Of a DNA stretch of 64,000 nt, positions 36,430 to 45,025 are shown piece after piece. The translations under genes were made by a program, and so were the position numbers. Origin of the DNA: Acidicapsa dinghuensis (lineage in GTDB: Bacteria > Acidobacteriota > Terriglobia > Terriglobales > Acidobacteriaceae); the NCBI RefSeq assembly GCF_025685685.1, contig NZ_JAGSYH010000001.1, forward strand, positions 248,001 through 312,000. The letters run 5' to 3'. Under the pieces are notes generated by a model. The model made no database searches and had not been told where the DNA came from. It worked only from the letters and a program-made list of their open reading frames with translations. The first letter of the stretch is position 1, and each line of letters begins with the position of its first letter.

Positions 36430-37850
36430 GCGTAACCTCGCAAGTCGCTTCCTTCACGAGAACTCAATTCGGGCGGCAACAGCCGATACGTCCAGTAACC
36501 AAGGAAGACAAACGTGCTGACTGTCCAAAGCGAAGTTGCCAGCGCAATGCCCGCAATCCCCATCCATCGCATACAGATCAGGTTGAGCACTATATCCAAG
36601 GCAAGATTGATCGCGCCGCAGTACAAAATGAGTGTCGTTCGCCGAATGGCAACCAAATATCGGTAATAAACACGGCTCACCACATAAAACGGCAACTGAA
36701 TCGCATACATCGCCTGCACCGGAGCCACTGCATTGGTGTCCGCACTGTGAAAAGCGCCATGTTGCAGCGTCAGCGCTATCAATGCCCGTGAACCAAAGAT
36801 CATCGCCAGCGCGACAGGAACTGAGACAGCCGCTGTCAGCCAGACATACGTGTGCACCGTGTTGCGGCAAGCAGCCCAGTCGCGTCGCGCCACCATCTCC
36901 GAAAGATATGGCGTTGCGGCAGTCGCAATAGCCCCGGCCAGCAGATTCATCGCCGCGCTCACAAAACGATTGCCATAGACCAGCGTCGACACACTGCCAG
37001 GCCCCAGCCACGCCGCCATAGCCTGATCCACCAGCAATCCACCCGAAGCCACCAGCCCGCTCAGCAGCACAGGACCGTATTGCCCTGCAACCTCACGCAG
37101 CGCTTCTCCGCGCCGCGCCAAATCCAGCCGGAATCGAAATCCATGGCGCTCCATCGCCCAGATCACCAGCAAAGCCTGTGTCAGTGTTCCCGCCACGCAT
37201 CCATACTCCAGTGTCCAGATTCCCCATTGCGGTGCACCCCATGCCGCAGCCACCATGATTCCGAGCGGCACTGCCATTGGATAAAGCGCCGGTCCAGCGA
37301 ATCGCCCTTCTGTATTCAGCACCGCCGTTCCTGTCGACGCCAAACCGGCCAACAGCACCACGGGCAGCAACCCGTATAACAGATGCTCCGTCAGCGCCAA
37401 CTTTGTTGCGGCAAAATGCGGAGCAATCACCGGAAAGAAAACATGCGCCAATAAACCCATCATCGCTGCGCCACTGGCAAGCAATAGGCATGTCCATCCA
37501 AGCGCGCTCGTCAGCAATCGCTGTGCTTCATCTCGTCCATCCACTTCACGCACACGCACCAGCGTTGGAATCAGCGCCTGGTTCATCGACTCGGAAAACA
37601 GATTCACCAGCAAGCCAGGCGCCAGAAAGGCCATCAGGAACGCATCCATCGCATCCGTCCGGCCAAACTGTGCGGCAACCACCAATTCCTTCGCCGTCGC
37701 CAACAGCTTCACAGTCACGCCTGCCAGAGCTACACCAAACGCAGCATGCAGAATCTTTCGATTCGTCGCGGTTGTGGTGATCGGCGCCGGGTTTGTCGCA
37801 GCCGCTTCGATGGTGTCAAGCTCCGCAGGAATCAGCGTTGTTTCCATCAT
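36426..37850 (-). CDS. MurJ/MviN-like lipid-linked glycan flippase
   Basis: A 474-residue polytopic protein with about 13-14 helices of the MOP superfamily. The N-terminal block KELVVAAQFGRTDAMDAFLMAFLAPGLLVNLFSESMNQALIP (here by its ends KELVVAAQFG and QALIPTLVR) is typical of MurJ-like proteins rather than classical Wzx. Given its place between a polymerase and a deacetylase gene, it probably flips the lipid-linked repeat unit of this exopolysaccharide, though a peptidoglycan role cannot be excluded. It overlaps both neighbours by four bases. Confidence 0.85.
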   Translation of the reverse strand: MMETTLIPAELDTIEAAATNPAPITTTATNRKILHAAFGVALAGVTVKLLATAKELVVAAQFGRTDAMDAFLMAFLAPGLLVNLFSESMNQALIPTLVRVREVDGRDEAQRLLTSALGWTCLLLASGAAMMGLLAHVFFPVIAPHFAATKLALTEHLLYGLLPVVLLAGLASTGTAVLNTEGRFAGPALYPMAVPLGIMVAAAWGAPQWGIWTLEYGCVAGTLTQALLVIWAMERHGFRFRLDLARRGEALREVAGQYGPVLLSGLVASGGLLVDQAMAAWLGPGSVSTLVYGNRFVSAAMNLLAGAIATAATPYLSEMVARRDWAACRNTVHTYVWLTAAVSVPVALAMIFGSRALIALTLQHGAFHSADTNAVAPVQAMYAIQLPFYVVSRVYYRYLVAIRRTTLILYCGAINLALDIVLNLICMRWMGIAGIALATSLWTVSTFVFLGYWTYRLLPPELSSREGSDLRGYA

Positions 37851-39091
37851 CCGACGCTTCCGTGCCAGGCCGCAGCCAGCCCACGCCGCTTCTGTGACTG
37901 TTTCGCTTCCGTATCAAAGCACAACCGCATTGCTTTTGGTGACTCTCTCGTTAGCCGGCCCGCAAGCGCCATCATGCCAAACAACACCCACGTAGCCCGG
38001 TTCTCCTCCACCGAACCCACCATCGAAGTAATCATCCACACCGCAAACGTTGTAACCAGCGCCACACGCATCAGGCCCTGGGTACGCACGATCGATACCG
38101 CAACCGACACCAGAACACACATAAACAGCGCCAACCCAATCAATCCGCCCGTCACCAGCACCGCCAGCAAAGTGTTGTGCGCCGTATCGGTCGCTGTCAG
38201 ATGCGAAGCGGAAGCAAACGTCCCGGCCCCATACCCTAGCCACGGCGCTCGCTCAAACGCTCGCAACCCCGCAGCCCATAAACTTGTTCGATCGTTCCAG
38301 TCACCCCCCTGAACTTCAGTAGTGATCGTCGCCAGCCGCTCCAGCGTACCCGCAGGCACATACAGCCACAGCGCTGTTACCGTTACCGCCAATCCACCGA
38401 ACACCCCCGCCGCGGCTTGTGGACGCCACATCACAAGCAACGCCGCTACTCCTACCATCGCGACGAACGCGCCAGCAAAACCTCCCCGCGACGCGGTCAA
38501 CAGCACCGCCAGTAATCCCACAGGGATATAGGCCATCGCCATCACGCGTAGCCACCATCGCTGTTCTGTCGCAAACTCAAGCGTCGCAATCGCAAATCCG
38601 AAATCAAGGAAACGGGCCACATCATTCGGGTCCTGCCCCTCGGCTGCAAAGCGCACCTGCCCTGCCGCCGCGCCCATTGTGAAATAGCTCAGCATCGTCA
38701 GACCTGCCAACACCCAGCACCCGGCAACCCATGCACGCATCAGCCCATGCAGATCCTCAGGAGTCTTAGCAACTTCCCATATCAACCAGACGGCCATCAT
38801 CACCTGCGCATAAGCGCGTATCTTTTCCGCTGTAGCGTCGCCATCCACGGTCCAGAAATAGCTGCATGCGAAAAACAGATAGAGCGCCAGCACACACCAT
38901 TGCAGCGCACCCAGCCGCCGTGGTCCGCCATGCCGCAGCACCAGAGGAACAACCACAGCCAGCAGCGCCATTCCCACAATTCGTGCCGCATTCCCCAACG
39001 GCTCGCCCACATCCAGCGAGTATTCCCACGGCACGGCAAACACGTACAGCATCAGCAATAGAAGCGGCAGACGCCTCACGACTCTCTCCAA
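37847..39091 (-). CDS. O-antigen ligase/polymerase family protein (Wzy/WaaL type)
   Basis: A 414-residue membrane protein with about ten helices. The large periplasmic loop and following region carry the family pattern: LTASRGGFAGAFVAMVG, DWNDRTSLWAAGLRAFERAPWLGYGAGTF and DTAHNTLLAVLVTGGLIGL, where the Arg, His and Asn residues are important in ligases and polymerases. In this operon it is the best candidate for polymerising repeat units. The last ~35 residues are basic and cytosolic. It lies 21 bases after the chain-length/export fusion gene. Confidence 0.87.
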   Translation of the reverse strand: MERVVRRLPLLLLMLYVFAVPWEYSLDVGEPLGNAARIVGMALLAVVVPLVLRHGGPRRLGALQWCVLALYLFFACSYFWTVDGDATAEKIRAYAQVMMAVWLIWEVAKTPEDLHGLMRAWVAGCWVLAGLTMLSYFTMGAAAGQVRFAAEGQDPNDVARFLDFGFAIATLEFATEQRWWLRVMAMAYIPVGLLAVLLTASRGGFAGAFVAMVGVAALLVMWRPQAAAGVFGGLAVTVTALWLYVPAGTLERLATITTEVQGGDWNDRTSLWAAGLRAFERAPWLGYGAGTFASASHLTATDTAHNTLLAVLVTGGLIGLALFMCVLVSVAVSIVRTQGLMRVALVTTFAVWMITSMVGSVEENRATWVLFGMMALAGRLTRESPKAMRLCFDTEAKQSQKRRGLAAAWHGSVG

Positions 39092-39112
39092 TCGCCTTTC
39101 GGCTACCAGCCA

Positions 39113-41638
39113 CTAGAACCTCTGCGAATACACCAGCCCCGCATAAATCGATACGCCAATCGCCGACTGAATCGCTGCCTCGATGCTCTTGTTCGCCAGA
39201 TTCTTCGCTGTGCTGTCCGGCACAAAAAGAATGTCCCTATCCCGCACCGGCTCATCGGGATCCTGCCCCCGGATCATGCGTTTCAAGTTCAGCCTCGTCA
39301 GCATCCTCCCGCCCGGCTGATCGCGAATCAGGATCGCCTTGCCCGTCGCTGCGTTCGGCGTCGCGCCCCATGCCAGCGACAGCGCCTGCACCACCGTCAG
39401 CCCTTGCACCGGATCGACAGCGAAGCCGCCCGGCCTCACTACGTCACCAATTACATATGCCAGGCCTGCGCGGCTCACCAGCACCGTGTCTCCCGGCTCT
39501 AGCTCCGGATCGTGATCCACCTTTGCATCCGCTGCACTCACCGCTCCTGTTGGCTCCAACACCACCGGATGCGGCGTCTTCGGATCGTCCCGATGAAAGA
39601 CATTCACCAGCCGCCCGGCATTCGGCGTAAGTCCCTGCGCGGCAGCAATCACATCGAGCAGACGATGATGCACTGTGTAGGCATACACTCCGGGCCGCGC
39701 AACTTCGCCCATCACGCTCACATCCTGCCCCGCCGCATTCGTTACCATCACCGCGACCTGCGGATGCACCAGCATTCCTTTGTCCAGCAGCACCTTCTCG
39801 ATCGCCCGCGCCGCCTCATGCTCGCTCATCCCGCGCACCTGCACAGCGCCCACCAGCGGCAACTCCACAGTTCCGTCCGCAGCCACCCGCACCTGCGCGT
39901 GAAACTCCTGCAAATGAAACTCGCTCACCTCCAGAAAATCTCCGGCAGCAATCGGCAGCGCCATCGCTGCGCCAGATTGCTCACTGTGATTCTGCACTGG
40001 CTGCGGTATCACTGCCTCACCCGCGCTCCAAACCTGCGGTGCCGTTTTCGGATTCGGTGGATTCCGCACCGGTGCATCCTCCGGCAGTCTCACCACTCCG
40101 GTCGGCAAACCCTGCGTATTCGGTGTAGGAGCCTGCGCGCGTCCATTCCATCCTCCAAACAACGTGAACGCAACCAGCACCACGGCTCCTACTTTTGCCA
40201 TAGGCCGCATCGCATCCAGCAACAGCGCCATCGCCACGGCAACCCAGCCACCAACAAACAGCGCAATAGCCAGATACAGCGGTACATCCGGAGTCGCCGC
40301 CTTAAACGGAACCCGTGCTTCATCCACCACCGAGATGCTCGATCCACGCACTCCCGCAGACATGCCTGCCTCTTCAATCCTTCTCCGCAGCCGCGTGCAA
40401 AGCTCCTGACCCGACTCCACCTCCTGCAGCAGCGAGGCATACCGGATCGTCGCGTCATTCTCTTTCACCCCTTGCGCCATCTCCTCGTCGAGCTGTTTCC
40501 GCAGCATTTCTTCTCTCCCGGCAGCCGCCTTCCAGCTCCGCTCGAATCCATCGAGCAGCTTTGCATCCTCCGCTTTCAATTCGGCAGTTATCTCCTGCGC
40601 TGCACGCTCCAGTTCCTGCACATGCGGATAATTCGGCCCATGCTCCAGCCTCAACTGCGCCAGCTCCACCTGCACTTCGCTCAGATGCCCGCGAAGCTGC
40701 TGCGCCATCGCCGCCCCGCCCGGACCCATCTCTGCCTGTAAATCAGGATTCGCCGCCAGCACCGCTTCTGGATCGCCCTGCTGCGCTTGCACATATAGCG
40801 CCTGCCGCAGTATTCGGTCCCCACTTGCCTGCGACCACAGCCGCTCTGTCTCATCTACCTGCTGCACCGCAGGATTGCGCAGCGTCTCCATCGGCTGTCC
40901 GCCAGGCTGGCTCTGCTCTGTCGTCAGAAACCCATGGCTGCTCTCAAACGCAGCCAGCTCTTTCTCTTTCCCGTGCAGCGTTGCCGTCAGCGCATCCAGT
41001 TGCCCCTGCAGCCACGAAGATGCCGTCTGCGTCGCCAACCTCCGCATCTCCACTTCCCGTGCCTGATAGGCCGTTACCAGCGCGTTCGCTACCCGCGCCG
41101 ACAACTCCGGATCGCGGCTGCGAAACCGGACCTCCACCAGCAGCGTTCTCGGCATCACCCGCACACGCAGCAGCTTGTCAAACCGGTCCAGCAATCGCTC
41201 CTGCGCCGCTGGTTCGGGATGGTTCACATCGAACTTCGGAAACCGTTTCACGAATGCCGGATCGAAGCCTGCAGCGGCATACAACCGCTCTCCTCGAATC
41301 ACACGCCAGCGCAGATCTTCGCTGCGCAGCACATTCACCAGCGTCTCCAGTTCCAGCGGCGTGCTTAAAATTGAAGCCGAAGCCATCGTCTCTGCACCCT
41401 CCACCGAGAGCGTCGAAGCTGGCTGCATCCGCAGCGCAACCACGGCTGTCGCGTCATACTTCTTCGGAGCAATCAGGCAGTAAAGCAGGCATGCAGTCAG
41501 AAAAAATCCAACCACGCCAGACAAAACCCAGCGTCTGCGCCTGCACAGCGCAATAAATTCGCGAATGGAATATCGTTCTTGCCTGTTCCCCTGTTCTGCG
41601 GAACGACGGCTCACATCAGAAACGGAAGAATCCGTCAC
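39113..41638 (-). CDS. fusion of a Wzz/GumC-type chain-length protein with a Wza/GumB-type export protein
   Basis: An 841-residue continuous frame. Residues 22-115 are a Wzz domain with TM1 at ~37-57; 205-425 form coiled coils with the GPNYPHVQELE block usual in GumC-like proteins; TM2 is ~452-474. No BY-kinase domain follows. Instead, after MRPMAK comes a signal-peptide-like segment (480-503, ending AQA) and then a periplasmic export module: OPX domain ~560-635 and two SLBB domains (~638-700 and ~726-790). Normally these are separate inner-membrane and outer-membrane partners. Possible outcomes are a single bridging protein, cleavage after A503, or internal translation from M480 (ATG at 40201). 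First gene of the operon. Confidence 0.88.
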   Translation of the reverse strand: MTDSSVSDVSRRSAEQGNRQERYSIREFIALCRRRRWVLSGVVGFFLTACLLYCLIAPKKYDATAVVALRMQPASTLSVEGAETMASASILSTPLELETLVNVLRSEDLRWRVIRGERLYAAAGFDPAFVKRFPKFDVNHPEPAAQERLLDRFDKLLRVRVMPRTLLVEVRFRSRDPELSARVANALVTAYQAREVEMRRLATQTASSWLQGQLDALTATLHGKEKELAAFESSHGFLTTEQSQPGGQPMETLRNPAVQQVDETERLWSQASGDRILRQALYVQAQQGDPEAVLAANPDLQAEMGPGGAAMAQQLRGHLSEVQVELAQLRLEHGPNYPHVQELERAAQEITAELKAEDAKLLDGFERSWKAAAGREEMLRKQLDEEMAQGVKENDATIRYASLLQEVESGQELCTRLRRRIEEAGMSAGVRGSSISVVDEARVPFKAATPDVPLYLAIALFVGGWVAVAMALLLDAMRPMAKVGAVVLVAFTLFGGWNGRAQAPTPNTQGLPTGVVRLPEDAPVRNPPNPKTAPQVWSAGEAVIPQPVQNHSEQSGAAMALPIAAGDFLEVSEFHLQEFHAQVRVAADGTVELPLVGAVQVRGMSEHEAARAIEKVLLDKGMLVHPQVAVMVTNAAGQDVSVMGEVARPGVYAYTVHHRLLDVIAAAQGLTPNAGRLVNVFHRDDPKTPHPVVLEPTGAVSAADAKVDHDPELEPGDTVLVSRAGLAYVIGDVVRPGGFAVDPVQGLTVVQALSLAWGATPNAATGKAILIRDQPGGRMLTRLNLKRMIRGQDPDEPVRDRDILFVPDSTAKNLANKSIEAAIQSAIGVSIYAGLVYSQRF

Positions 41639-41955
41639 GGAACCTCAACCTCAGCGCATGCGACGGCATGTGCAGACATCAGCCTGCTCTGCCTCTTCCA
41701 GATTCAATCGCGCCTTGGTATCTTGCGAGTCCACGTCGGTCGGCACATATCGCCAACGCCTGCTCGCTCCTGTTTTTTATCTATCTTTACGCTTTTGAAA
41801 TCAGGTCTTGGTTATCACGTACAGCCGGGGAAAAGTAATTGCAGTTTCAAGCATTCCGCTCAATCCGTCAAACACAACTTTGTAAGAGCATTGATTTACA
41901 CCAATGTTGCCACCGTTTCGCGATGCTTCCCGACTGTTACGTTTAGCCCGCAGGC
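41639..41955. other. gap between the exopolysaccharide operon start and the epimerase gene end
   Basis: About 320 bases that should contain the promoter of the operon starting at 41638. No gene and no convincing promoter was recognised; TTGACG with a poor -10 (GAAACT) occurs on the minus strand near 41871-41843. Confidence 0.35.
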
Positions 41956-41976
41956 TGTTCCCTAGTCCCTGGTCCC
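41956..41976. repeat. three heptamers TGTTCCC, TAGTCCC, TGGTCCC
   Basis: A 7-bp-period tract that overlaps the end of the epimerase gene. Read on the minus strand it supplies the final codons T-R-D and the TAG stop. See also 53079, 54139 and 59257. Confidence 0.65.
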
Positions 41977-42915
41977 TGTCGTTCGATACCACTCCACCGT
42001 TCGCCGCAACCCCTCGCGAAAATCGACCGTCGGCTTATAACCCAGCAACTCAGTCGCCAGCGAAATATCCGCGAGCGAGTGCTTGATGTCGCCTGCTCGC
42101 TCCGGCGCATATGCCACCGGACCTGTATATCCTGTCAACGGCCGCAACTCTTCGACAACCTGGTTCAGCGTCACGCGCACTCCCGTCGCCACATTCATCA
42201 CCTGCCCGCTGACCCGCTCCGCCGGAGCCTCCGCCGCCAGCAGGTTCCCTAGTACCGTATTTTCAATGAATGTAAAATCCCGGCTCGTTTCTCCATCGCC
42301 ATAAATCGTTGGTTGCTCTCCCGCGAGCATCTTCCGGCAGAACACCGCCATCACTCCCGAATACGCACTCGTTGGATCCTGATGCGGCCCAAAGACATTG
42401 AAGTAGCGCAACGAAACCGTCTCCAGCCCATATACCCGCGAAAACGACTTCATGTAATACTCGCAAGCCAGCTTCGCCACCGCATAGGGAGAGATCGGAT
42501 TCGGCAGCATCTCCTCATGCTTCGGCAAGGTAGGCGTATCACCATAAGCTGAGGATGACGCCGCATACACCACCCGACGCACACCTGCCTCTTTCGCTGC
42601 CACCAATAGATTCAGCGTCGCATCGACGCAGGCCACATTCGTCCCCACGGGATCAGTAACTGACCGCGGCACAGAAGGTAGCGCAGCCTCGTGAAAGATC
42701 ACTTCCACACCGGCGCAGGCCGCCGCGCAAACCGCCGGATCAGCCAGATCACCCTCGACGAACTCCATCGCCTCAAGCCCAAACAGGTTCTCACGCTTGC
42801 CCGTGGCAAAGTTATCGACCCCGCGCACCGAATCTCCGCGCCCCAGCAATGCCGCCGCAATCGACCGCCCGATAAACCCCGCCGCCCCCGTCACCAGATA
42901 CTTCGCCAACGCCAT
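41962..42915 (-). CDS. NAD-dependent sugar-nucleotide epimerase/dehydratase (extended SDR)
   Basis: A 317-residue enzyme with the Rossmann motif VTGAAGFIG (8-16), the active-site YxxxK (Y144, K148) in SPYAVAK, Ser in ASSSAYGD and the YFNVFGPHQDP block. It most resembles UDP-GlcNAc or UDP-glucose 4-epimerases of the WbpP/GalE type that feed polysaccharide synthesis. The exact sugar cannot be set from sequence. The last residues (GTRD) and the stop codon lie within a 7-bp repeat tract, which suggests that the original C-terminus was replaced. Confidence 0.9.
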   Translation of the reverse strand: MALAKYLVTGAAGFIGRSIAAALLGRGDSVRGVDNFATGKRENLFGLEAMEFVEGDLADPAVCAAACAGVEVIFHEAALPSVPRSVTDPVGTNVACVDATLNLLVAAKEAGVRRVVYAASSSAYGDTPTLPKHEEMLPNPISPYAVAKLACEYYMKSFSRVYGLETVSLRYFNVFGPHQDPTSAYSGVMAVFCRKMLAGEQPTIYGDGETSRDFTFIENTVLGNLLAAEAPAERVSGQVMNVATGVRVTLNQVVEELRPLTGYTGPVAYAPERAGDIKHSLADISLATELLGYKPTVDFREGLRRTVEWYRTTGTRD

Positions 42916-43025
42916 CTCCTTGAAAATCCGACTCTTCAGGATACCGGACTCAGCTCAAGCAGCGGCCAGCCATCACCGCAATCCGAACCCCGGCACCCAC
43001 TCAGAGCATCCACTAATACGGCAGG

Positions 43026-43053
43026 TGTAATGTAAGCGCCGTTCATGCGTGTC
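43026..43053 (+). promoter_or_regulatory. possible ECF-type promoter before the Cys-rich peptide gene
   Basis: TGTAA (43026-43030) and CGTGTC (43048-43053) have 17 bases between them, resembling the AAC/CGTC style of ECF promoters. Start of transcription would fall ~35 bases before the ATG. If real, the sigma factor downstream may activate its own operon. Confidence 0.3.
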
Positions 43054-43095
43054 TATAGCGAACGTCCAATATGGCGCTCATAAAGGAGATTACTC

Positions 43096-43173
43096 ATGCG
43101 ATCGAAATGCGAAACCTGCCCCTGCGGATCGAGCTGCACCTGCATCCTCTGCACCTGCTCAACCCGCAACTAA
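43096..43173 (+). CDS. 25-residue cysteine-rich peptide (metallothionein-like)
   Basis: A short frame with an excellent AAGGAG ribosome site eight bases before its ATG. The peptide has seven cysteines in 25 residues (C5, C8, C10, C14, C16, C19, C21) arranged as CxxC, CxC, CxC, CxxC and CxC, which is the spacing of thiolate metal-binding peptides. It lies 38 bases before an ECF sigma factor gene whose C-terminus has a similar Cys pattern. I do not recognise a named family. Likely roles are metal buffering, or sensing together with the sigma factor; both are inference. Confidence 0.7.
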   Translation: MRSKCETCPCGSSCTCILCTCSTRN

Positions 43174-43211
43174 ACTTATCCGGGGGATGATCAATCCCCC
43201 GCTTCACCGCC

Positions 43212-43748
43212 ATGGCAACTTCGTCCTTCAACACGCTCCTCGACCACCGACGCCAATTCCTCGGCTTTGTGCAGCGTCGTGTCCCCGATCCAGCCATCGC
43301 CGAGGATATCCTTCAGGCCGCCTACCTGCGCGCCCTCGAACGCGAGGGCGAACTCGATTCCCACGAATCCATCGTCGGCTGGTTCTATCGTGTTCTGCGC
43401 AACGCCGTCATCGATCAGTACCGCCGCCGTACCACAGAAGATCAGGCCATCGAAAAGTGGGGCAAAGAACTGGAAGGCCAGACCGTCCCGCCTCCAGAGA
43501 TGAAACGCGAAGTCTGTGCCTGCCTCTCTCGCGTTCTCGACACCATACATCCCAACTACGCCGAACTTCTGCGTACCGTTGACCTGGGCGAACAGCCTTT
43601 ACAGGAATTTGCGACCCAGCAAAACATCTCCCCCGCCAACGCAGCTGTCCGCGCACATCGGGCCCGCACTGCGCTTCGCAAACATCTCATCGAAACCTGC
43701 GGCATCTGTGCAGAACACGCCTGCGTCGAATGCACCTGCCGCTCCTGA
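43212..43748 (+). CDS. ECF sigma factor with cysteine-rich C-terminal tail (CorE-like)
   Basis: A 178-residue sigma factor. Sigma-2 is at ~10-75 (FVQRRVPDPAIAEDILQAAYLRAL, SIVGWFYRVLRNAVIDQYRRR) and sigma-4 at ~105-160 (YAELLRTVDLGEQPLQEFATQQNIS, NAAVRAHRARTALRKHL). It has a CxC pair in the linker (C102, C104) and a tail with C163, C166, C171, C174 and C176 (CGICAEHACVECTC). The copper-responsive CorE of Myxococcus is the model for ECF factors switched by metal binding to a C-terminal Cys-rich domain, without an anti-sigma factor; none is encoded here. Probably co-transcribed with the Cys-rich peptide. Confidence 0.88.
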   Translation: MATSSFNTLLDHRRQFLGFVQRRVPDPAIAEDILQAAYLRALEREGELDSHESIVGWFYRVLRNAVIDQYRRRTTEDQAIEKWGKELEGQTVPPPEMKREVCACLSRVLDTIHPNYAELLRTVDLGEQPLQEFATQQNISPANAAVRAHRARTALRKHLIETCGICAEHACVECTCRS

Positions 43749-43765
43749 CCCGTGTCGCCGCACGT

Positions 43766-44848
43766 CTATCGCACCACTTCCTCAAATTCTGAATTCAGTG
43801 AGTTGTCGGTCAGACGCATCGTCACCGGTAGTCCGCCAACGGAATACGCCACGGCCCGCGTGCTCTGCTCAAATCCCCTTACCCGTGCGGCTTCATTCCA
43901 ATACGGCATCCCGAGCACATAAGAAATCTGTGTCACGCCATCACGCTTGCGCAACAGCGTAGTGTCGCCGCTGCCTCGGAGATCGCCATTTCGCCGCATC
44001 GCTTCCATCAACGCGGACGCATTCTCCTGCGTTGCATCGTCGTAGAAGTAAATGTCGTCCGGTCCCGCATACGAGTGCCCTACAGAACCACTCTTTTTCA
44101 CCTGTTTGTGAATATCGACCAGCCTTACGCGCACAGGAAATCCGCCTACACTTTTCGCCACCTGTCGAGCCACTTCGTCCGCAGCGTCCATCGCGCCCGG
44201 CTTATCCCACCAGCCATCTTTTACTACCAATGAAATCGTCGCGCCCTTTGCATCTTTGTCCAAGAACACTTCCGCACCCTGGTCCTGAAAATAGCCCACC
44301 CGCTTAAGCTCCTGCCCCAGATCATCGGCATCCTGACGGCTAGCCTGCCCCGTGTACACCACCATGTCCTTCGTGCCGACACGTACCTGGTTATGCGGCT
44401 GCATCATGACCGGCAAAAAGATCGCCGCCAGCACTGGAATCAAAATCGCGAGCCCCAACGCAACAGGAATTACCATCGAACCCAACTGGCCGCCGCGCTC
44501 CGTATGCTCTTCAATCAGGTCTCCCTGCGTTTTCTCTGCAAACTGCCGCATCCCGTAGATCAGCGCAATCGGGACCGCGTACGATGCACCGGACGGCAGC
44601 AGATAACCCACAGCAATCCCCAGAGCCATGCCGATCACGCCAACCCCAAGCGCACCCATCGCCGCACCGGTCTTACCCAGCTTGCGATAATTCATCGCCA
44701 TTAGTGCAGCGCCTGCAATTGGACCACCGAGAAACGTCGCCACAGACACTGCACCTGAGTCATAGAGCTTGTACTTCACCTCGGGCTCATAAACCCCGCC
44801 GCCTGCATACGCTGTATTCAAATCCGGAAACATCGACCCCTGCGCCAT
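43766..44848 (-). CDS. membrane protein with a duplicated ~90-residue soluble domain
   Basis: A 360-residue protein of unknown function. The N-terminal half has about four hydrophobic segments (~33-50, 62-82, 86-98, 125-147). The C-terminal half holds two tandem copies of a domain: ~155-245 and ~255-350, both starting with a short strand (DMVVYTG, DIYFYDD), containing an ISLVV or ISYVL strand and a tryptophan (GWWDKP, MPYWNE), and ending in the matching blocks VGGFPVRVRLVD and VGGLPVTMRLTD. The ends converge with the sigma factor gene 17 bases away. Confidence 0.65.
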   Translation of the reverse strand: MAQGSMFPDLNTAYAGGGVYEPEVKYKLYDSGAVSVATFLGGPIAGAALMAMNYRKLGKTGAAMGALGVGVIGMALGIAVGYLLPSGASYAVPIALIYGMRQFAEKTQGDLIEEHTERGGQLGSMVIPVALGLAILIPVLAAIFLPVMMQPHNQVRVGTKDMVVYTGQASRQDADDLGQELKRVGYFQDQGAEVFLDKDAKGATISLVVKDGWWDKPGAMDAADEVARQVAKSVGGFPVRVRLVDIHKQVKKSGSVGHSYAGPDDIYFYDDATQENASALMEAMRRNGDLRGSGDTTLLRKRDGVTQISYVLGMPYWNEAARVRGFEQSTRAVAYSVGGLPVTMRLTDNSLNSEFEEVVR

Positions 44849-45025
44849 CGCACCCTCCGTTATAATCGACGCCCTGTCGTTACTATGGAGTGCGTAAAGC
44901 GCGGTCTCATCCGCTCAAAATCATGCAAAGAGAATTTCAGCGTGAATATATCGCAACGGTTTGGCAAATGCGCGTTGGTCTTGACTGTATGTGGTGTGAC
45001 TGAGCAAGGGCTCTCTCTTCGTACA

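Noticed and set aside
39512..41556. Two long frames antisense to the Wzz-OPX fusion gene
   Set aside because: Products are low-complexity Ala/Pro/Arg/His sequences; the minus-strand frame has clear domains.
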